The notes beneath the pieces were generated by a model that saw only the letters and a list, made by a program, of their open reading frames with translations, was not told the DNA's origin and ran no database searches. 64,000 bases of DNA from Vibrio gallaecicus (GTDB taxonomy: Bacteria > Pseudomonadota > Gammaproteobacteria > Enterobacterales > Vibrionaceae): assembly GCF_024347495.1 (NCBI RefSeq), contig NZ_AP025490.1, forward strand, positions 2,542,001-2,606,000. Reading direction: 5' to 3'. Shown here one piece after another: positions 47,591 through 57,151 of the stretch; the stretch's first letter is position 1; each line of letters starts with the position of its first letter. Made by a program: the position numbers and the translations under genes.

Positions 47591-48997
47591 ATGAAAGCAG
47601 AAGGGATTCTTCTCTCAAGTTTATTATTTTTAGCTCTCATTGGTTTACTTGTTTTCAGCTTTAATACTTTCATTTCACGTGATGACATCATTCTTCTCTA
47701 CGACGCCAAACGTTTCTTCGTTTGTTTTTTAATTCTATTCGCTTGGTGTGCTTTACTCTATTCAAACACCCTCAAACAACAAACCTATGACAGGCTCATC
47801 CACTTAAATCAAACCACCCGTATCCTGCTTACCATTATGCTGGTTGGAGCCTTGATTGCGAACACATTGAGTGAGCACCCTCTTCGCTCCCACACTGATT
47901 TCTTTTACCTGCTAAGCTTAGGCTTATTAAGCGTTTTATTTTCCATATCAGCGCAGAATCATCGAGTTCGAATTTACATTTATCTTTCTTGGATCTCTGT
48001 CTTACTGTTTCTTTCAGTGCTCACTGCATTTTGGATACGGGTTTACTATCAATTAGATACGACCATCCACTCTATTTTCGGCTTTGCTAACGCGCGTTTT
48101 CTTAATCAAATGCAAGTGTGGCTAGTGCTACCTACTTTGTATCTAGCGATAACACAGCGCAGGAAACCTCTTCTATTTAATTTTCTTAGATTAACTTTGG
48201 CGATGCATGTCGCTATTTTTATGGCGTTAGATGCTCGGGGAGTTACGATTGCAGTCACAACAGGAGTGTTACTGTGGGCGTGGCTAGACAAGCCATTGCG
48301 CGGGTTGATATTAAAGCTTCTCTGGCAAAGCATTGTATTCGGCATAATTTTAAAGCTAGTGATACTAGAGCCTTTACCTGCTTTTCTTGTCTACGGTGAA
48401 CCTTTCTCTATTTCAAAAATTCGAACCGACTCTCCAGGAAGATTAGCGCTATGGAAAGAGTCATTAGAAATAGCTCAATGGTGGGGCTATGGTGGAGACG
48501 GGTTTGTTTGTCGAACATCATCTGCTTTTGGACATCCACATAATTCAGCTTTATTACTACTGGTTAACTGGGGAGTAATTCCAGCTCTAAGCTATCTATG
48601 CTTGCTGCTTTACACTTTCAAACATGTGCTCCAAAGCACACTGCGCAAAATAAGAGTCACAGGGTTAAGCTTACTGACAGGTTTTGCATACAGCTTAATT
48701 TCCGGAGTGCTCACTATGCCTTTAAGCCAATTATTAATGGCCTTAACTCTTGGTCTTTTCTGGTTCTCACTAACCTCTCGAAATAGAACCTATTCAGCCT
48801 TTAAACCTCCCCTCCCTCGGGCTGGTTCATACTTCCAAGCTTTCTTATATATCACCATCATATGTGCTGTCTTTTCAATATCGGCAATAACGTACAAAAG
48901 TTACCTGCGTATTGAGGGATACGAAAACCATGTCGCGCACAAAAAAATCTATCCGCAATTTTGGATGGGGTATAACTGTGAAAAATCACTATATTAA
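47591..48997 (+). CDS. O-antigen ligase family (Wzy_C) membrane protein
   Basis: Polytopic protein of 468 aa with about 11 hydrophobic segments and the Wzy_C/WaaL core: RTDSPGRLALWKESLEIAQWWGYGGDGF followed by the loop FGHPHNSALLLLVNWGVIPAL with the expected catalytic His. Family members transfer polysaccharide from a lipid carrier either to lipid A-core or, in PglL-type enzymes, to pilin-like proteins. There is no LPS cluster around it, so which of these applies is open. The nearest surface system is the Tad locus 2.5 kb downstream. Confidence 0.82.
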   Translation: MKAEGILLSSLLFLALIGLLVFSFNTFISRDDIILLYDAKRFFVCFLILFAWCALLYSNTLKQQTYDRLIHLNQTTRILLTIMLVGALIANTLSEHPLRSHTDFFYLLSLGLLSVLFSISAQNHRVRIYIYLSWISVLLFLSVLTAFWIRVYYQLDTTIHSIFGFANARFLNQMQVWLVLPTLYLAITQRRKPLLFNFLRLTLAMHVAIFMALDARGVTIAVTTGVLLWAWLDKPLRGLILKLLWQSIVFGIILKLVILEPLPAFLVYGEPFSISKIRTDSPGRLALWKESLEIAQWWGYGGDGFVCRTSSAFGHPHNSALLLLVNWGVIPALSYLCLLLYTFKHVLQSTLRKIRVTGLSLLTGFAYSLISGVLTMPLSQLLMALTLGLFWFSLTSRNRTYSAFKPPLPRAGSYFQAFLYITIICAVFSISAITYKSYLRIEGYENHVAHKKIYPQFWMGYNCEKSLY

Positions 48998-49084
48998 TAA
49001 AAATTTTGATATCTAGAAAACGGTGATTAAATCTCACGTTTAACTAAGTCTCATGCTTAACAAAATATCACGGTTAGCCAGGCA

Positions 49085-50011
49085 TCACGGCTGTTCAACA
49101 AAGCTTGAGATAGAGTCATGCACTAACGCCCTTAACCACTGGTTTTTCTCGGTATGAGCCACACCTTTACGGTAAATAAGCGAAATATCAAAATCGGCGA
49201 TAGGTAATGGCGGCTCAACAGACGATAGGTGAGTTTCACCTAAGTCTATTTTTGCCATGAGTTCAGGAACAATACATAACAACGCCCTGCCAGCAATTAA
49301 GTGCCGAATAGTGAGAAAGTTTCGCGATGCTACCGCCACTCTTCGACTTAAACCTAACTCCCCTACCATTTCATCCACTTGTGTTTTCAAATGCCCATCG
49401 GGACTCACCAAGGCATGAGGATACTGAACAAATTCTTCAACACGAAATGGAGAAGACAAACTGACTTTTGTTGGATCGAACATGCATACGTGTTTTTCAG
49501 TATAAATTTTCTCAGCGGATAAAGAGGAATCCAAAGCAGGGAAGCTTCCTATCATCACATCGACATTTTCTTCAGTTAACAGCTGTTGGTAATTATGTCG
49601 GTTAGCATGCACAAAGCTCACCCGAGACTGAGGGGCAACTTGAGAAATGGCGTCAAAAAGGATTGGTGCGAAGATCAATTCTGCATAATCAGTTAGTCCA
49701 ATTTTGCAGGTTCCTTGATAATGCGTTGGGTTAAACTCTTCGGTCGTAAATACGCTCATTTGTAACTGAGTAAGAGACTTTTGAATGATGGGGGCAATCT
49801 GGTCGGCTCTTTCAGTTGGTTGCATTTTATGACCTTTTCTTTCGAATAATCGGTCTCCCATGAGCTCTCTTAATTTCGCTAAGCTGTGGCTCATAGCAGA
49901 CTGACTCACAAAAACTCTTTCAGCCGCTCCTGTCACGCTTCCAGTTTCATACAAAGCCATAAAAGCGACTAACAGGTTTAAATCAATACTTTTCCAATTG
50001 AACTCATTCAC
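49085..50011 (-). CDS. LysR-family transcriptional regulator
   Basis: The N-terminal helix-turn-helix (LNLLVAFMALYETGSVTGAAERVFVSQSAMSHSLAKLRELMG) and type 2 periplasmic-binding-protein-like domain mark it as LysR (NodD/SyrM-like branch). The frame opens at TTG 50026, but GTG at 50011 has GGTGG five bases upstream (308 aa). It is divergent from chrA with an inverted repeat in between, so it probably controls chrA. Confidence 0.88.
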   Translation of the reverse strand: MNEFNWKSIDLNLLVAFMALYETGSVTGAAERVFVSQSAMSHSLAKLRELMGDRLFERKGHKMQPTERADQIAPIIQKSLTQLQMSVFTTEEFNPTHYQGTCKIGLTDYAELIFAPILFDAISQVAPQSRVSFVHANRHNYQQLLTEENVDVMIGSFPALDSSLSAEKIYTEKHVCMFDPTKVSLSSPFRVEEFVQYPHALVSPDGHLKTQVDEMVGELGLSRRVAVASRNFLTIRHLIAGRALLCIVPELMAKIDLGETHLSSVEPPLPIADFDISLIYRKGVAHTEKNQWLRALVHDSISSFVEQP

Positions 50012-50038
50012 ACCAGATCCACCCAATCAATTTTATTC

Positions 50039-50058
50039 ATAGTTAAAATTAAAACTAT
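50039..50058. promoter_or_regulatory. Candidate LysR operator between the regulator and chrA
   Basis: ATAGTT and AACTAT form an inverted repeat 8 bp apart, within a T-N11-A-like frame. It is centred about 78 bp before chrA and 37 bp before the regulator start, the usual place for a LysR activator site. Confidence 0.5.
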
Positions 50059-50126
50059 CGATTTGAATCATTATAATTCATTTTTTATTCTAGCGACGAT
50101 CATAAACCATCACTGAGTAAACAAAG

Positions 50127-51269
50127 ATGTTCTCTATATTCAAAACCTTCTTTTTATTAGGTTGGGTAAGCTTTGGCGGACCTGCCGCACATATTGGCTA
50201 TTTTAGAAATGCTTTCGTGGAAAAGCGTAAATGGCTGAGTGATGAAGAATACGCGCAGATTGTCGCTTTAAGTCAATTTCTGCCAGGTCCGGGGTCAAGC
50301 CAAGTTGGTTTTGCTGTGGGTTACAAAAAAGGAGGGCTGTTAGGAGCGGTATCTGCTTTTGTCGGGTTCACTCTACCTTCTGTTATTCTCATGCTGCTAC
50401 TTGCCGTACTAAGTAGCCAGTTCACTGAATCATCACTCTTTCAAAGCATTATTCACGGCCTAAAGTTGTTAGCCGTTGTCGTGGTTGCCGACGCTTGTTG
50501 GGGGATGTACAAGAATTTTTGCAAAGACAAACTTACCGTCGGGTTATGTGTATTTACAGCTATTGCACTGCTTGTTGCCCCGAGCATCATGACTCAAATT
50601 GGTGTGTTGATCTTCGCTGCTCTATTAGGTAGCTATTACCTAAAAAAAGGAGAAGCAAAGCCATTTAAAACGTCTGAATTGTCATTCACTCCTCTCATTA
50701 TTTTTATCTCTTTACTGATTGGATTACCTGTTGCGGCATCTTTAAGTGACTCTGTTCAATTGTTCTCTGATTTTTATCAAGCTGGCAGCTTAGTATTCGG
50801 TGGCGGTCATGTGGTTCTTCCATTACTGCAAAATATTGTTGGCGATACGGTTAGCCAAGATGCATTTTTAACAGGCTATGCGGCAGCACAAGCCGTACCG
50901 GGTCCAATGTTCACACTGGCAACCTATGTCGGTTATGAGATGCTTCCTAGTGCACCATTAACAGGAGCGTTCTTAGCGACCATCGCAGTATTTTTACCGG
51001 GCTTTTTATTACTACTTGGCGTACTTAAAAACTGGCAAGCATTGGCAAGCCAACCAAAAATTGCAGGAGCTCTGGTTGGGGTCAATGCTTCAGTTGTGGG
51101 ATTACTATTAGCTGCGCTGTATATCCCTGTATTTACCAGTGCTATTTTTAGTGCTATCGACATAGCACTTGTGATCACGGGTATTTACTTACTGAAACAG
51201 CTCAAATTACCTATCGTGTACTTAGTGGCTTTCTTTGCATTATCAGGCGCTTTCATTGGTTTGATTTAA
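50127..51269 (+). CDS. chrA: Chromate efflux transporter ChrA (CHR family)
   Basis: Polytopic protein of 380 aa made of two homologous halves. The first has FFLLGWVSFGGPAAHIGYFRNAFVEKRKWLSDEEYAQIVALSQFLPGPGSSQVGF; the second has FGGGHVVLPLLQ and AAQAVPGPMFTLATYVGY. This is the two-domain CHR architecture that in other bacteria exports chromate using the proton motive force. Substrate specificity here is inferred from the family. A heptamer array and a terminator follow. Confidence 0.92.
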   Translation: MFSIFKTFFLLGWVSFGGPAAHIGYFRNAFVEKRKWLSDEEYAQIVALSQFLPGPGSSQVGFAVGYKKGGLLGAVSAFVGFTLPSVILMLLLAVLSSQFTESSLFQSIIHGLKLLAVVVVADACWGMYKNFCKDKLTVGLCVFTAIALLVAPSIMTQIGVLIFAALLGSYYLKKGEAKPFKTSELSFTPLIIFISLLIGLPVAASLSDSVQLFSDFYQAGSLVFGGGHVVLPLLQNIVGDTVSQDAFLTGYAAAQAVPGPMFTLATYVGYEMLPSAPLTGAFLATIAVFLPGFLLLLGVLKNWQALASQPKIAGALVGVNASVVGLLLAALYIPVFTSAIFSAIDIALVITGIYLLKQLKLPIVYLVAFFALSGAFIGLI

Positions 51270-51294
51270 AGCTCGTTACTCACTCAGAGTAGCG

Positions 51295-51364
51295 TTTGGG
51301 CTTTGGGCTTTGGGCTTTGGGCTTTGGGCTTTGGGCTTTGGGCTTTGGGCTTTGGGCTTTGGGC
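51295..51364. repeat. Ten perfect tandem copies of the heptamer TTTGGGC
   Basis: Seventy bases of uninterrupted 7-bp units begin 25 bp after the chrA stop codon and end 21 bp before its terminator. A partial unit (TT) follows. It is the longest simple repeat in the window and sits in the same place relative to its gene as the array after metQ. Confidence 0.98.
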
Positions 51365-51385
51365 TTAAAGATAATACCCAAACAA

Positions 51386-51416
51386 AAAAGAGCCTACTAT
51401 TTTAGTAGGCTCTTTT
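51386..51416. terminator. Bidirectional terminator between chrA and tadD
   Basis: A 14-bp stem (51386-51399 with 51403-51416) has a 3-nt loop, with A and T runs at the ends. It closes both chrA (+) and the Tad operon (-). Confidence 0.92.
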
Positions 51417-51479
51417 ATTAAACACAGAGTATTAAACGTATTTTAAGCATCGTGCATTAAACATAGAGTGGAAAGAAGC

Positions 51480-52493
51480 TTAAGACTCGGGTTCTGTATC
51501 TTTCGGCTTATTCGCTCTCACTTCTGCAACCGCTCTTTCCAAGTTCTCATTCGCCACTTTGTAATATGAAGGCTTTTTATCTATTGCTTGTTCTAAGTAA
51601 GGAATCGCCTTATCGGGCTTACCCTGCAGAATCAAGAAGTAACCGACATTATTCAAAGCCTCAGCAGCATCCATATGCCTCATAAATACATTAATCGCCC
51701 GCTTAATCTCCCCTTTTCCTAAGTAGATAAGCGCTAAATTATTCAGAGCATTTTCATTATTGGGTGATTTTTCAAGTGCGGCCAAGGTAAAACGTTGAGC
51801 GTCGTTATACTCACCATTCATGTAATAAGAGTAGCCCAAATTGATTAATGCTTTTACAGAGCCTGGCTTAATCTTTAACGCTTTATGCAAAAAGGCTTTG
51901 GCTATTTCATGATTAGCTTCCACGTCGTATAAAACCCCAAGCCCCATATAAGCCAAAGCTGGGGATGAATTATCGACTTGCAAATCATCAATACCTGCAA
52001 CGGTTAGCTCATCACCGTCAAAAACATCGGTATTACTCAAACGCACCTGGTCTGCATTCACCGAACGGAAAAAGTAAGATCGCCCTTGCTCAATATTTCC
52101 TTGCTTGGTGTACATTGCCCCTAAATGTTCCAATACTTTAGCGTTGTTTGGGTTGTATTCCACAGACATCAAATACGCTTTCTCAGACAAGGCGAAGTTG
52201 CCGCGGGAGTAATGAATTCTCCCTATGGTATAAAGAGACTGGTCTTGATACTTCGCATCTGCAAACTCTAGAGATCGGATATATTCATAAAGTGCCAAGT
52301 CAGTATTACCGCTAGATAACGCTAAATCACCGCGGGTAATCGCCTCTTTTTCAGTAAGAGGAGCTAACTCAGAGGTAAGAGTGTCGATTGGTCGACCATC
52401 GTAGAGTACGCTATCAAAACTTTCTGGCTCAGGTTCGCTCGCACACCCCGAGATAAAAAGCACCGTGACTAACACTATCCATAGTTGTTTCAT
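51480..52493 (-). CDS. tadD: Tad pilus TPR lipoprotein TadD
   Basis: Lipoprotein (lipobox LFISGC, Cys17) of 337 aa with several TPRs (for example NNAKVLEHLGAMYTKQGNIEQGRSYFFRSV and GSVKALINLGYSYYMNGEYNDAQRF). TadD acts as a pilotin-like or assembly factor for the Tad machine. The frame extends upstream to 52571, but the ATG at 52493 begins a proper signal peptide. Last gene of the operon. Confidence 0.9.
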   Translation of the reverse strand: MKQLWIVLVTVLFISGCASEPEPESFDSVLYDGRPIDTLTSELAPLTEKEAITRGDLALSSGNTDLALYEYIRSLEFADAKYQDQSLYTIGRIHYSRGNFALSEKAYLMSVEYNPNNAKVLEHLGAMYTKQGNIEQGRSYFFRSVNADQVRLSNTDVFDGDELTVAGIDDLQVDNSSPALAYMGLGVLYDVEANHEIAKAFLHKALKIKPGSVKALINLGYSYYMNGEYNDAQRFTLAALEKSPNNENALNNLALIYLGKGEIKRAINVFMRHMDAAEALNNVGYFLILQGKPDKAIPYLEQAIDKKPSYYKVANENLERAVAEVRANKPKDTEPES

Positions 52494-52501
52494 ACTGACT
52501 C

Positions 52502-53449
52502 CTAGTTTCCAAGCGTGCTCGTAAGTGTGAGCATGGCAGGCCCGATAGCGACAATAAAGAAACAGGGCCAAATGAAAAGTAATAATGGGAAAATCATTTT
52601 CGTTGGGATTTTCGCCGCAATTTCTTCGATTTCTTGGTTTCTCTTATCTCGATAATCTTCCGTATAATCACGTAACGTTTGTGACAAACTGCCCCCTATA
52701 CGTGAGGCATGAGACAGCATACTCACCAAGCCAGTAATCTCGACCACACCCGTTCTTTCAATTAAGTCCTCAAAGGCATCCGACATTTCAACACCCGCTT
52801 TGATCTTGCCGCAAACCGTATCAAGCTCATCAGCAAAATCAGGGTGAGAGATCATTAATTCATCCGCAACCCTTCTTAAAGCTGCATTGAAACCAAGACC
52901 TGATTCAGTACAAACCACCAGCAAATCGAGCGCATCAGGCACCCCACCACGTACTAACCTTTGTCTTTTATCTACGTAACGCTCAAGGATCGCGTTAGGT
53001 GTAAAGAAGCCAAGAGCAACACTGCCTATCATAGATAGATTCAAGTGCTTAAAGTCAGGGGCAAAAAAGTATAAAGAAGCTGCGCAACCCACACCAACCA
53101 CTAAGAAAAAAACTTTCACGGCATAAAAAATGGTTAAAGCATTACTGTCATGAAACCCAGCATGCATAAGTTTGTGCCGAATACTTTCCCGCTCTTTGGT
53201 ATCTTTTGAGGTCACGATAGGCGCGAGTGATTCTAACGTTGAATCTAAACGACCATGGCGCTTAGCTCTTGAATGAGACACTTCACCAGCCCTAAGCGAT
53301 TCTAATTTTTGCTTCAGTGGAGATTTACTGCCTATCAAAAACAGCCCCAAACTCATCACGATTAAGATGCTTGCGATTAAGATGACAAATAGAAAAAATG
53401 TCTGTTCATTAAATTGTATTTCTGAAAAAAAACTGAGAAGGCTACCCAT
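52502..53449 (-). CDS. tadC: Tad inner-membrane platform protein TadC
   Basis: GspF-like inner-membrane protein of 315 aa with a central cytoplasmic helical domain (GVPDALDLLVVCTESGLGFNAALRRVADEL) and three or four membrane helices. Forms the platform with TadB. The ATG at 53449, 4 nt after the tadB stop and preceded by GAGGTG, is preferred over the upstream TTG. Confidence 0.94.
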   Translation of the reverse strand: MGSLLSFFSEIQFNEQTFFLFVILIASILIVMSLGLFLIGSKSPLKQKLESLRAGEVSHSRAKRHGRLDSTLESLAPIVTSKDTKERESIRHKLMHAGFHDSNALTIFYAVKVFFLVVGVGCAASLYFFAPDFKHLNLSMIGSVALGFFTPNAILERYVDKRQRLVRGGVPDALDLLVVCTESGLGFNAALRRVADELMISHPDFADELDTVCGKIKAGVEMSDAFEDLIERTGVVEITGLVSMLSHASRIGGSLSQTLRDYTEDYRDKRNQEIEEIAAKIPTKMIFPLLLFIWPCFFIVAIGPAMLTLTSTLGN

Positions 53450-53453
53450 ACTG

Positions 53454-54422
53454 TTACACCTCAAAGTTTATGATATTGCGCATCCATATCGAACCAATAA
53501 ACAAACTTACGATACCAACACTAACAATGGTAAAACCTCTGGGGTCTTCATACAGAGGAGCAACATATTCAGGGTTAATAAACAATAACCCAATAAACAA
53601 AACAAACGGAGATAGCACCAGTATCCATGCTGACATTCGGCTTTCAGCTGAAATAGTTTTAATCTTCCGAGTCAGTTTAAAACGAGCTCTTAATACCTTA
53701 GACACCTTATCCAAATTTTCAGACAAGTTGCCCCCCGTTTCTTTTTGTAAAAGAACAGCACTTGAGAAAGCCAGCATCGAAACCGTCGGAGTTCGCTCCG
53801 CCATTTGCATGATTGCTAAACGTAAGTCATAGCCATAATTCAATAAATTGAAGGTATTTTTAAACTCAGTACCAATCGGATCTGGCATCTCATTACCCAC
53901 CTCATTGAACGCTTGAGTCACCGGCTGGCCGGCTTGTAGCATCCTACGGATAATATCGAGCGCATCCGGAAGTTGCTCTTCAAACATGGCAAGCCGGTCT
54001 CCAATCTTCTTCTGAAGGGAAAAGTACATGATGAACCAAATGCCCACTGCCGCGGCAAGCGCCACGTACCAAAACTGCCCGAGAATCAATAACACAATCG
54101 CCGTACAGAGGCTGATCAACCCTGTGACTGAAAGGGTGTGGTTTAATGACCAATCATAGCCCGCTAACTCAATCATTTTCTTTAATGAGGAAAAAGCTTC
54201 TACACTCACGAGCTTTCTATCAAGCGGGCTTAGTCCTTTTAAGTAATGTTCTTGGAGTAGTGATCGGCTTTCATCATCTAAGTTGGATTGTGTTTCCTTC
54301 AACCTAGCCGCTAACTCTTTGTGTCTTGCTTTACTCCCAGCCGCAGGAAGTATGAGTGCCTGAGAAATAAACACCACAGCAAAGAAGAGTAAAACCAAGA
54401 AATACGTAATGTCATCACCCAT
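53454..54422 (-). CDS. tadB: Tad inner-membrane platform protein TadB
   Basis: GspF-like protein of 322 aa: an N-terminal membrane helix, the cytoplasmic domain EEQLPDALDIIRRMLQAGQPVTQAFNEVGNEMPDPIGTEF, and C-terminal helices. Works with TadC and the ATPase TadA in pilus assembly. It lies 12 nt after tadA. Confidence 0.94.
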   Translation of the reverse strand: MGDDITYFLVLLFFAVVFISQALILPAAGSKARHKELAARLKETQSNLDDESRSLLQEHYLKGLSPLDRKLVSVEAFSSLKKMIELAGYDWSLNHTLSVTGLISLCTAIVLLILGQFWYVALAAAVGIWFIMYFSLQKKIGDRLAMFEEQLPDALDIIRRMLQAGQPVTQAFNEVGNEMPDPIGTEFKNTFNLLNYGYDLRLAIMQMAERTPTVSMLAFSSAVLLQKETGGNLSENLDKVSKVLRARFKLTRKIKTISAESRMSAWILVLSPFVLFIGLLFINPEYVAPLYEDPRGFTIVSVGIVSLFIGSIWMRNIINFEV

Positions 54423-54434
54423 AGTCTTATCTCC

Positions 54435-55901
54435 CTACTCGACACTTTCATTGAATAGCTCAAAGGGAAGATCGAGCCCTCTTTTCGCAAGCTGGTCATG
54501 GCAAGCTGGCACAACGCCTGTTGCCGTATAATATCCAATGATATTGCCGTCTTCATCCAAGCCTTTACGGTGGAATTTGAATATTTCAGACATGGTAATG
54601 ATCTCCCCTTCCATGCCATTTATTTCTTGAATACTCACCATTCGGCGCTTACCGTCTTCTTGACGTTCCATTTGAACAACAAGGTGAATAGCCGAAGCAA
54701 TTTGTGAGCGTAAGTTTTTAGCTGAAATGCTCCACCCAGCCATTGAGAACATGTTCTCAACACGGCTTAAAGCATCTCGTGGGGTATTGGCATGAATGGT
54801 CGCTAATGAACCATCGTGACCCGTGTTCATCGCCGCCAGCATATCTACCGCTTCACTGCCACGCACCTCTCCTAAGACCACTCGGTCAGGTCGCATACGT
54901 AAAGAGTTTTTAACCAGTTCTCTTTGGGATATTTCGCCCTTACCTTCAAGGTTGGCGGGGCGAGTTTCTAAACGCACTACGTGAGGCTGTTGCAATTGCA
55001 ATTCAGCAGAATCTTCAATGGTAATAATGCGGTCATCACTTGGAATAAAACCTGAGAAAATATTCAAGGTGGTGGTTTTTCCAGACCCTGTACCACCGGA
55101 AATCAAGATATTCAGTTCACCTTTAACGGCGGCTTCGACAAACTTTGCCATTTCAGGAGAGATGGAATTAAAACCTAACAGGTTATCCATAGTCAGTTTA
55201 TCTACCGCGAAACGACGAATTGATAATGAAGGACCATCTAATGCTAAAGGTGGGATTATGGCATTAACCCTTGAACCATCCATGAGACGAGCATCTACCA
55301 TGGGTGAGGCTTCATCTATACGACGACCCACTTGGCTCACTATGCGGTCTAAAATATTTCTTAAGTGCCTGTCATCAAGAAAGGTATACGGTGTTTTCTC
55401 TAGTTTTCCGCGGCGTTCCACAAATACACTTTTCGGACCATTCACTAGAATATCCGAAACCGTTTTATCATTAAGAAGCGGTTCGAGAGGTCCTAAGCCA
55501 AAGACTTCATCTTCAATTTGGCGGACGACGCGTTTTCGCCCTTCAGCACTCATTGGGTGTGATTGATCATCTGCCATGATTTGAATGATCGCTTCGTGTA
55601 AATCTTGTTTAGCTCGGTCTTGATCTAAGCTAGACAGTAAGCCTAAGTCCAACGTTTCAAGTAAGCGCTGATGATAATAATGCTTAATTTCCAGCTCTTG
55701 CTCTAAAACCTTACGCGACTCTTCGATCTCTTTATCTTTTTCTTCAGCAGCTCGAAGTTTTTTTTCTATTCGGTTTTCAGTTCCAGAGTCATCCGATGCC
55801 GATCGACCTAGACCACTTTCATTAGGTGATGATGCTTCCTGCTCTTCTTCGACTACGTTGTTTTGAAATTCTGAATTCACATTCTTTCTTTTAAAAAACA
55901 T
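54435..55901 (-). CDS. tadA: Tad pilus assembly ATPase TadA (CpaF)
   Basis: Secretion-type hexameric ATPase that powers Tad pilus assembly. The 488-aa protein has a low-complexity acidic N-terminus, the domain LLNDKTVSDILVNGPKSVFVERRGKLE, Walker A ISGGTGSGKTTTLN (about 270), the Asp box and Walker B region RPDRVVLGEVRGSEAVDML, and the His box TGHDGSLATIHANT. Two ATGs (55907, 55901) are possible; the second has better ribosome-binding-site spacing. Confidence 0.95.
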   Translation of the reverse strand: MFFKRKNVNSEFQNNVVEEEQEASSPNESGLGRSASDDSGTENRIEKKLRAAEEKDKEIEESRKVLEQELEIKHYYHQRLLETLDLGLLSSLDQDRAKQDLHEAIIQIMADDQSHPMSAEGRKRVVRQIEDEVFGLGPLEPLLNDKTVSDILVNGPKSVFVERRGKLEKTPYTFLDDRHLRNILDRIVSQVGRRIDEASPMVDARLMDGSRVNAIIPPLALDGPSLSIRRFAVDKLTMDNLLGFNSISPEMAKFVEAAVKGELNILISGGTGSGKTTTLNIFSGFIPSDDRIITIEDSAELQLQQPHVVRLETRPANLEGKGEISQRELVKNSLRMRPDRVVLGEVRGSEAVDMLAAMNTGHDGSLATIHANTPRDALSRVENMFSMAGWSISAKNLRSQIASAIHLVVQMERQEDGKRRMVSIQEINGMEGEIITMSEIFKFHRKGLDEDGNIIGYYTATGVVPACHDQLAKRGLDLPFELFNESVE

Positions 55902-55934
55902 ACTCATTCCCTTTATTCGCTGACCTAAGAAGCC

Positions 55935-57149
55935 CTAAGAAAATAGGCGCTTAAACCAACCTTTTTTATTATCCCCAGGAGCGGCTATGGTGTGGGAAAA
56001 CTCAATAACGGATCGCGAAATCGAACTGCTCTTTCTTGATTCGATAAAAGGCTTACCTAAATTCGCACTTTCTATCGCCACTTTAAAATCGTTCGGGATG
56101 ATATGAATCACCACCCCTGAAACGGTTTGTTCAATATCTTTTATTTTGATCGACTGACGCTTCTCATAACGGTTAATAATCAACTCAACTTGTTCTCTTG
56201 ATAGGCCAAATTCAAAAGTCAGTGACTTAGAAATTCGAGTGGTGTTTTTAATCGCGACTAAGTTTTGTTGTGATACCAAATACACTTTTGTAGCAGGAGA
56301 CAAAACCGATGAGAACATGCGATCTATACCTCGAGATAAATCCACAATAATGTAAGGATAAAACTCTCTAAGCACTGGCAGTAGCTTGCCTATATTTTTA
56401 GCTTTATCGTAATCGTCATTACTGTTTTCATGCTGAAAGTTTAGTACATGTAGCCCCGATGAGTGCTTAGTCACCATTGAATCTAGTGATTCTTCATCTA
56501 AATCGCTGACACTAGAGATAGCGTCTGAAAGGCTATACTTCGGTGAGATATTTAAATAATCAGGTATCACACCAAACTGTAGGTCTAAATCTAACAAAAG
56601 CACTTCGTTCTTATGTTCAAGCGCTATTTGCAGCGCGGTATTCAGCGCAAGAGTCGATGCTCCACACCCGCCCTTACTATTCAAGAAAACAAATAGCTCA
56701 CCAAGATCTCTATTTGATACCTTTTCTTCTGCCACCCCTTTTAGTAGCGGAGTAAACTCATCAAGCGTCGCTTTGTCAGAAATAAAGTCAGCCGCACCAA
56801 TTCTTAATGCTATCTTAAGTGCCCCATTATCTGATTCATTTCCAAATACAATCAGGGATGCCTCAAAGTCATCACTTGGCGCTTCGTATTCTTGAAGTGA
56901 CACTATTTTCTGCGCCCAATTAGGTCCTGTTTCTACAAAGATAATATCCGGTGGGGTATGTGATTTAAGAGATTCGACATCAAGGGCATGCATTGAAATC
57001 GTATCGAAAGTGATACTTCGACATTGAGACAGTTCATGGCTCATATGTAATTTAAAACGGTCATTAGAATACAAAACCCAAATGTGCAGGTTTGTTTTTA
57101 GTCTAATTGCACTGTCGTCGTTTCGAGTTAACTTCACTGCTTCTCCCAT
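55935..57149 (-). CDS. tadZ: Tad localisation ATPase TadZ (CpaE)
   Basis: MinD/ParA-type protein that places the Tad machine in the cell. The first 130 residues look like a receiver-like domain without the classical phosphorylation signature. The ATPase part begins LFVFLNSKGGCGASTLALNTALQIA with a deviant Walker A near 158, then LLLDLDLQFG and IIVDLSRGID. The ATG at 57149 follows GGA at 5 nt and overlaps the end of the previous gene; a GTG one codon earlier is also possible. Confidence 0.93.
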   Translation of the reverse strand: MGEAVKLTRNDDSAIRLKTNLHIWVLYSNDRFKLHMSHELSQCRSITFDTISMHALDVESLKSHTPPDIIFVETGPNWAQKIVSLQEYEAPSDDFEASLIVFGNESDNGALKIALRIGAADFISDKATLDEFTPLLKGVAEEKVSNRDLGELFVFLNSKGGCGASTLALNTALQIALEHKNEVLLLDLDLQFGVIPDYLNISPKYSLSDAISSVSDLDEESLDSMVTKHSSGLHVLNFQHENSNDDYDKAKNIGKLLPVLREFYPYIIVDLSRGIDRMFSSVLSPATKVYLVSQQNLVAIKNTTRISKSLTFEFGLSREQVELIINRYEKRQSIKIKDIEQTVSGVVIHIIPNDFKVAIESANLGKPFIESRKSSSISRSVIEFSHTIAAPGDNKKGWFKRLFS

Positions 57150-57151
57150 CA

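Noticed and set aside
51295..51364. CRISPR array
   Set aside because: The units are 7 bp, contiguous and identical, with no spacers. No cas genes occur in the window.
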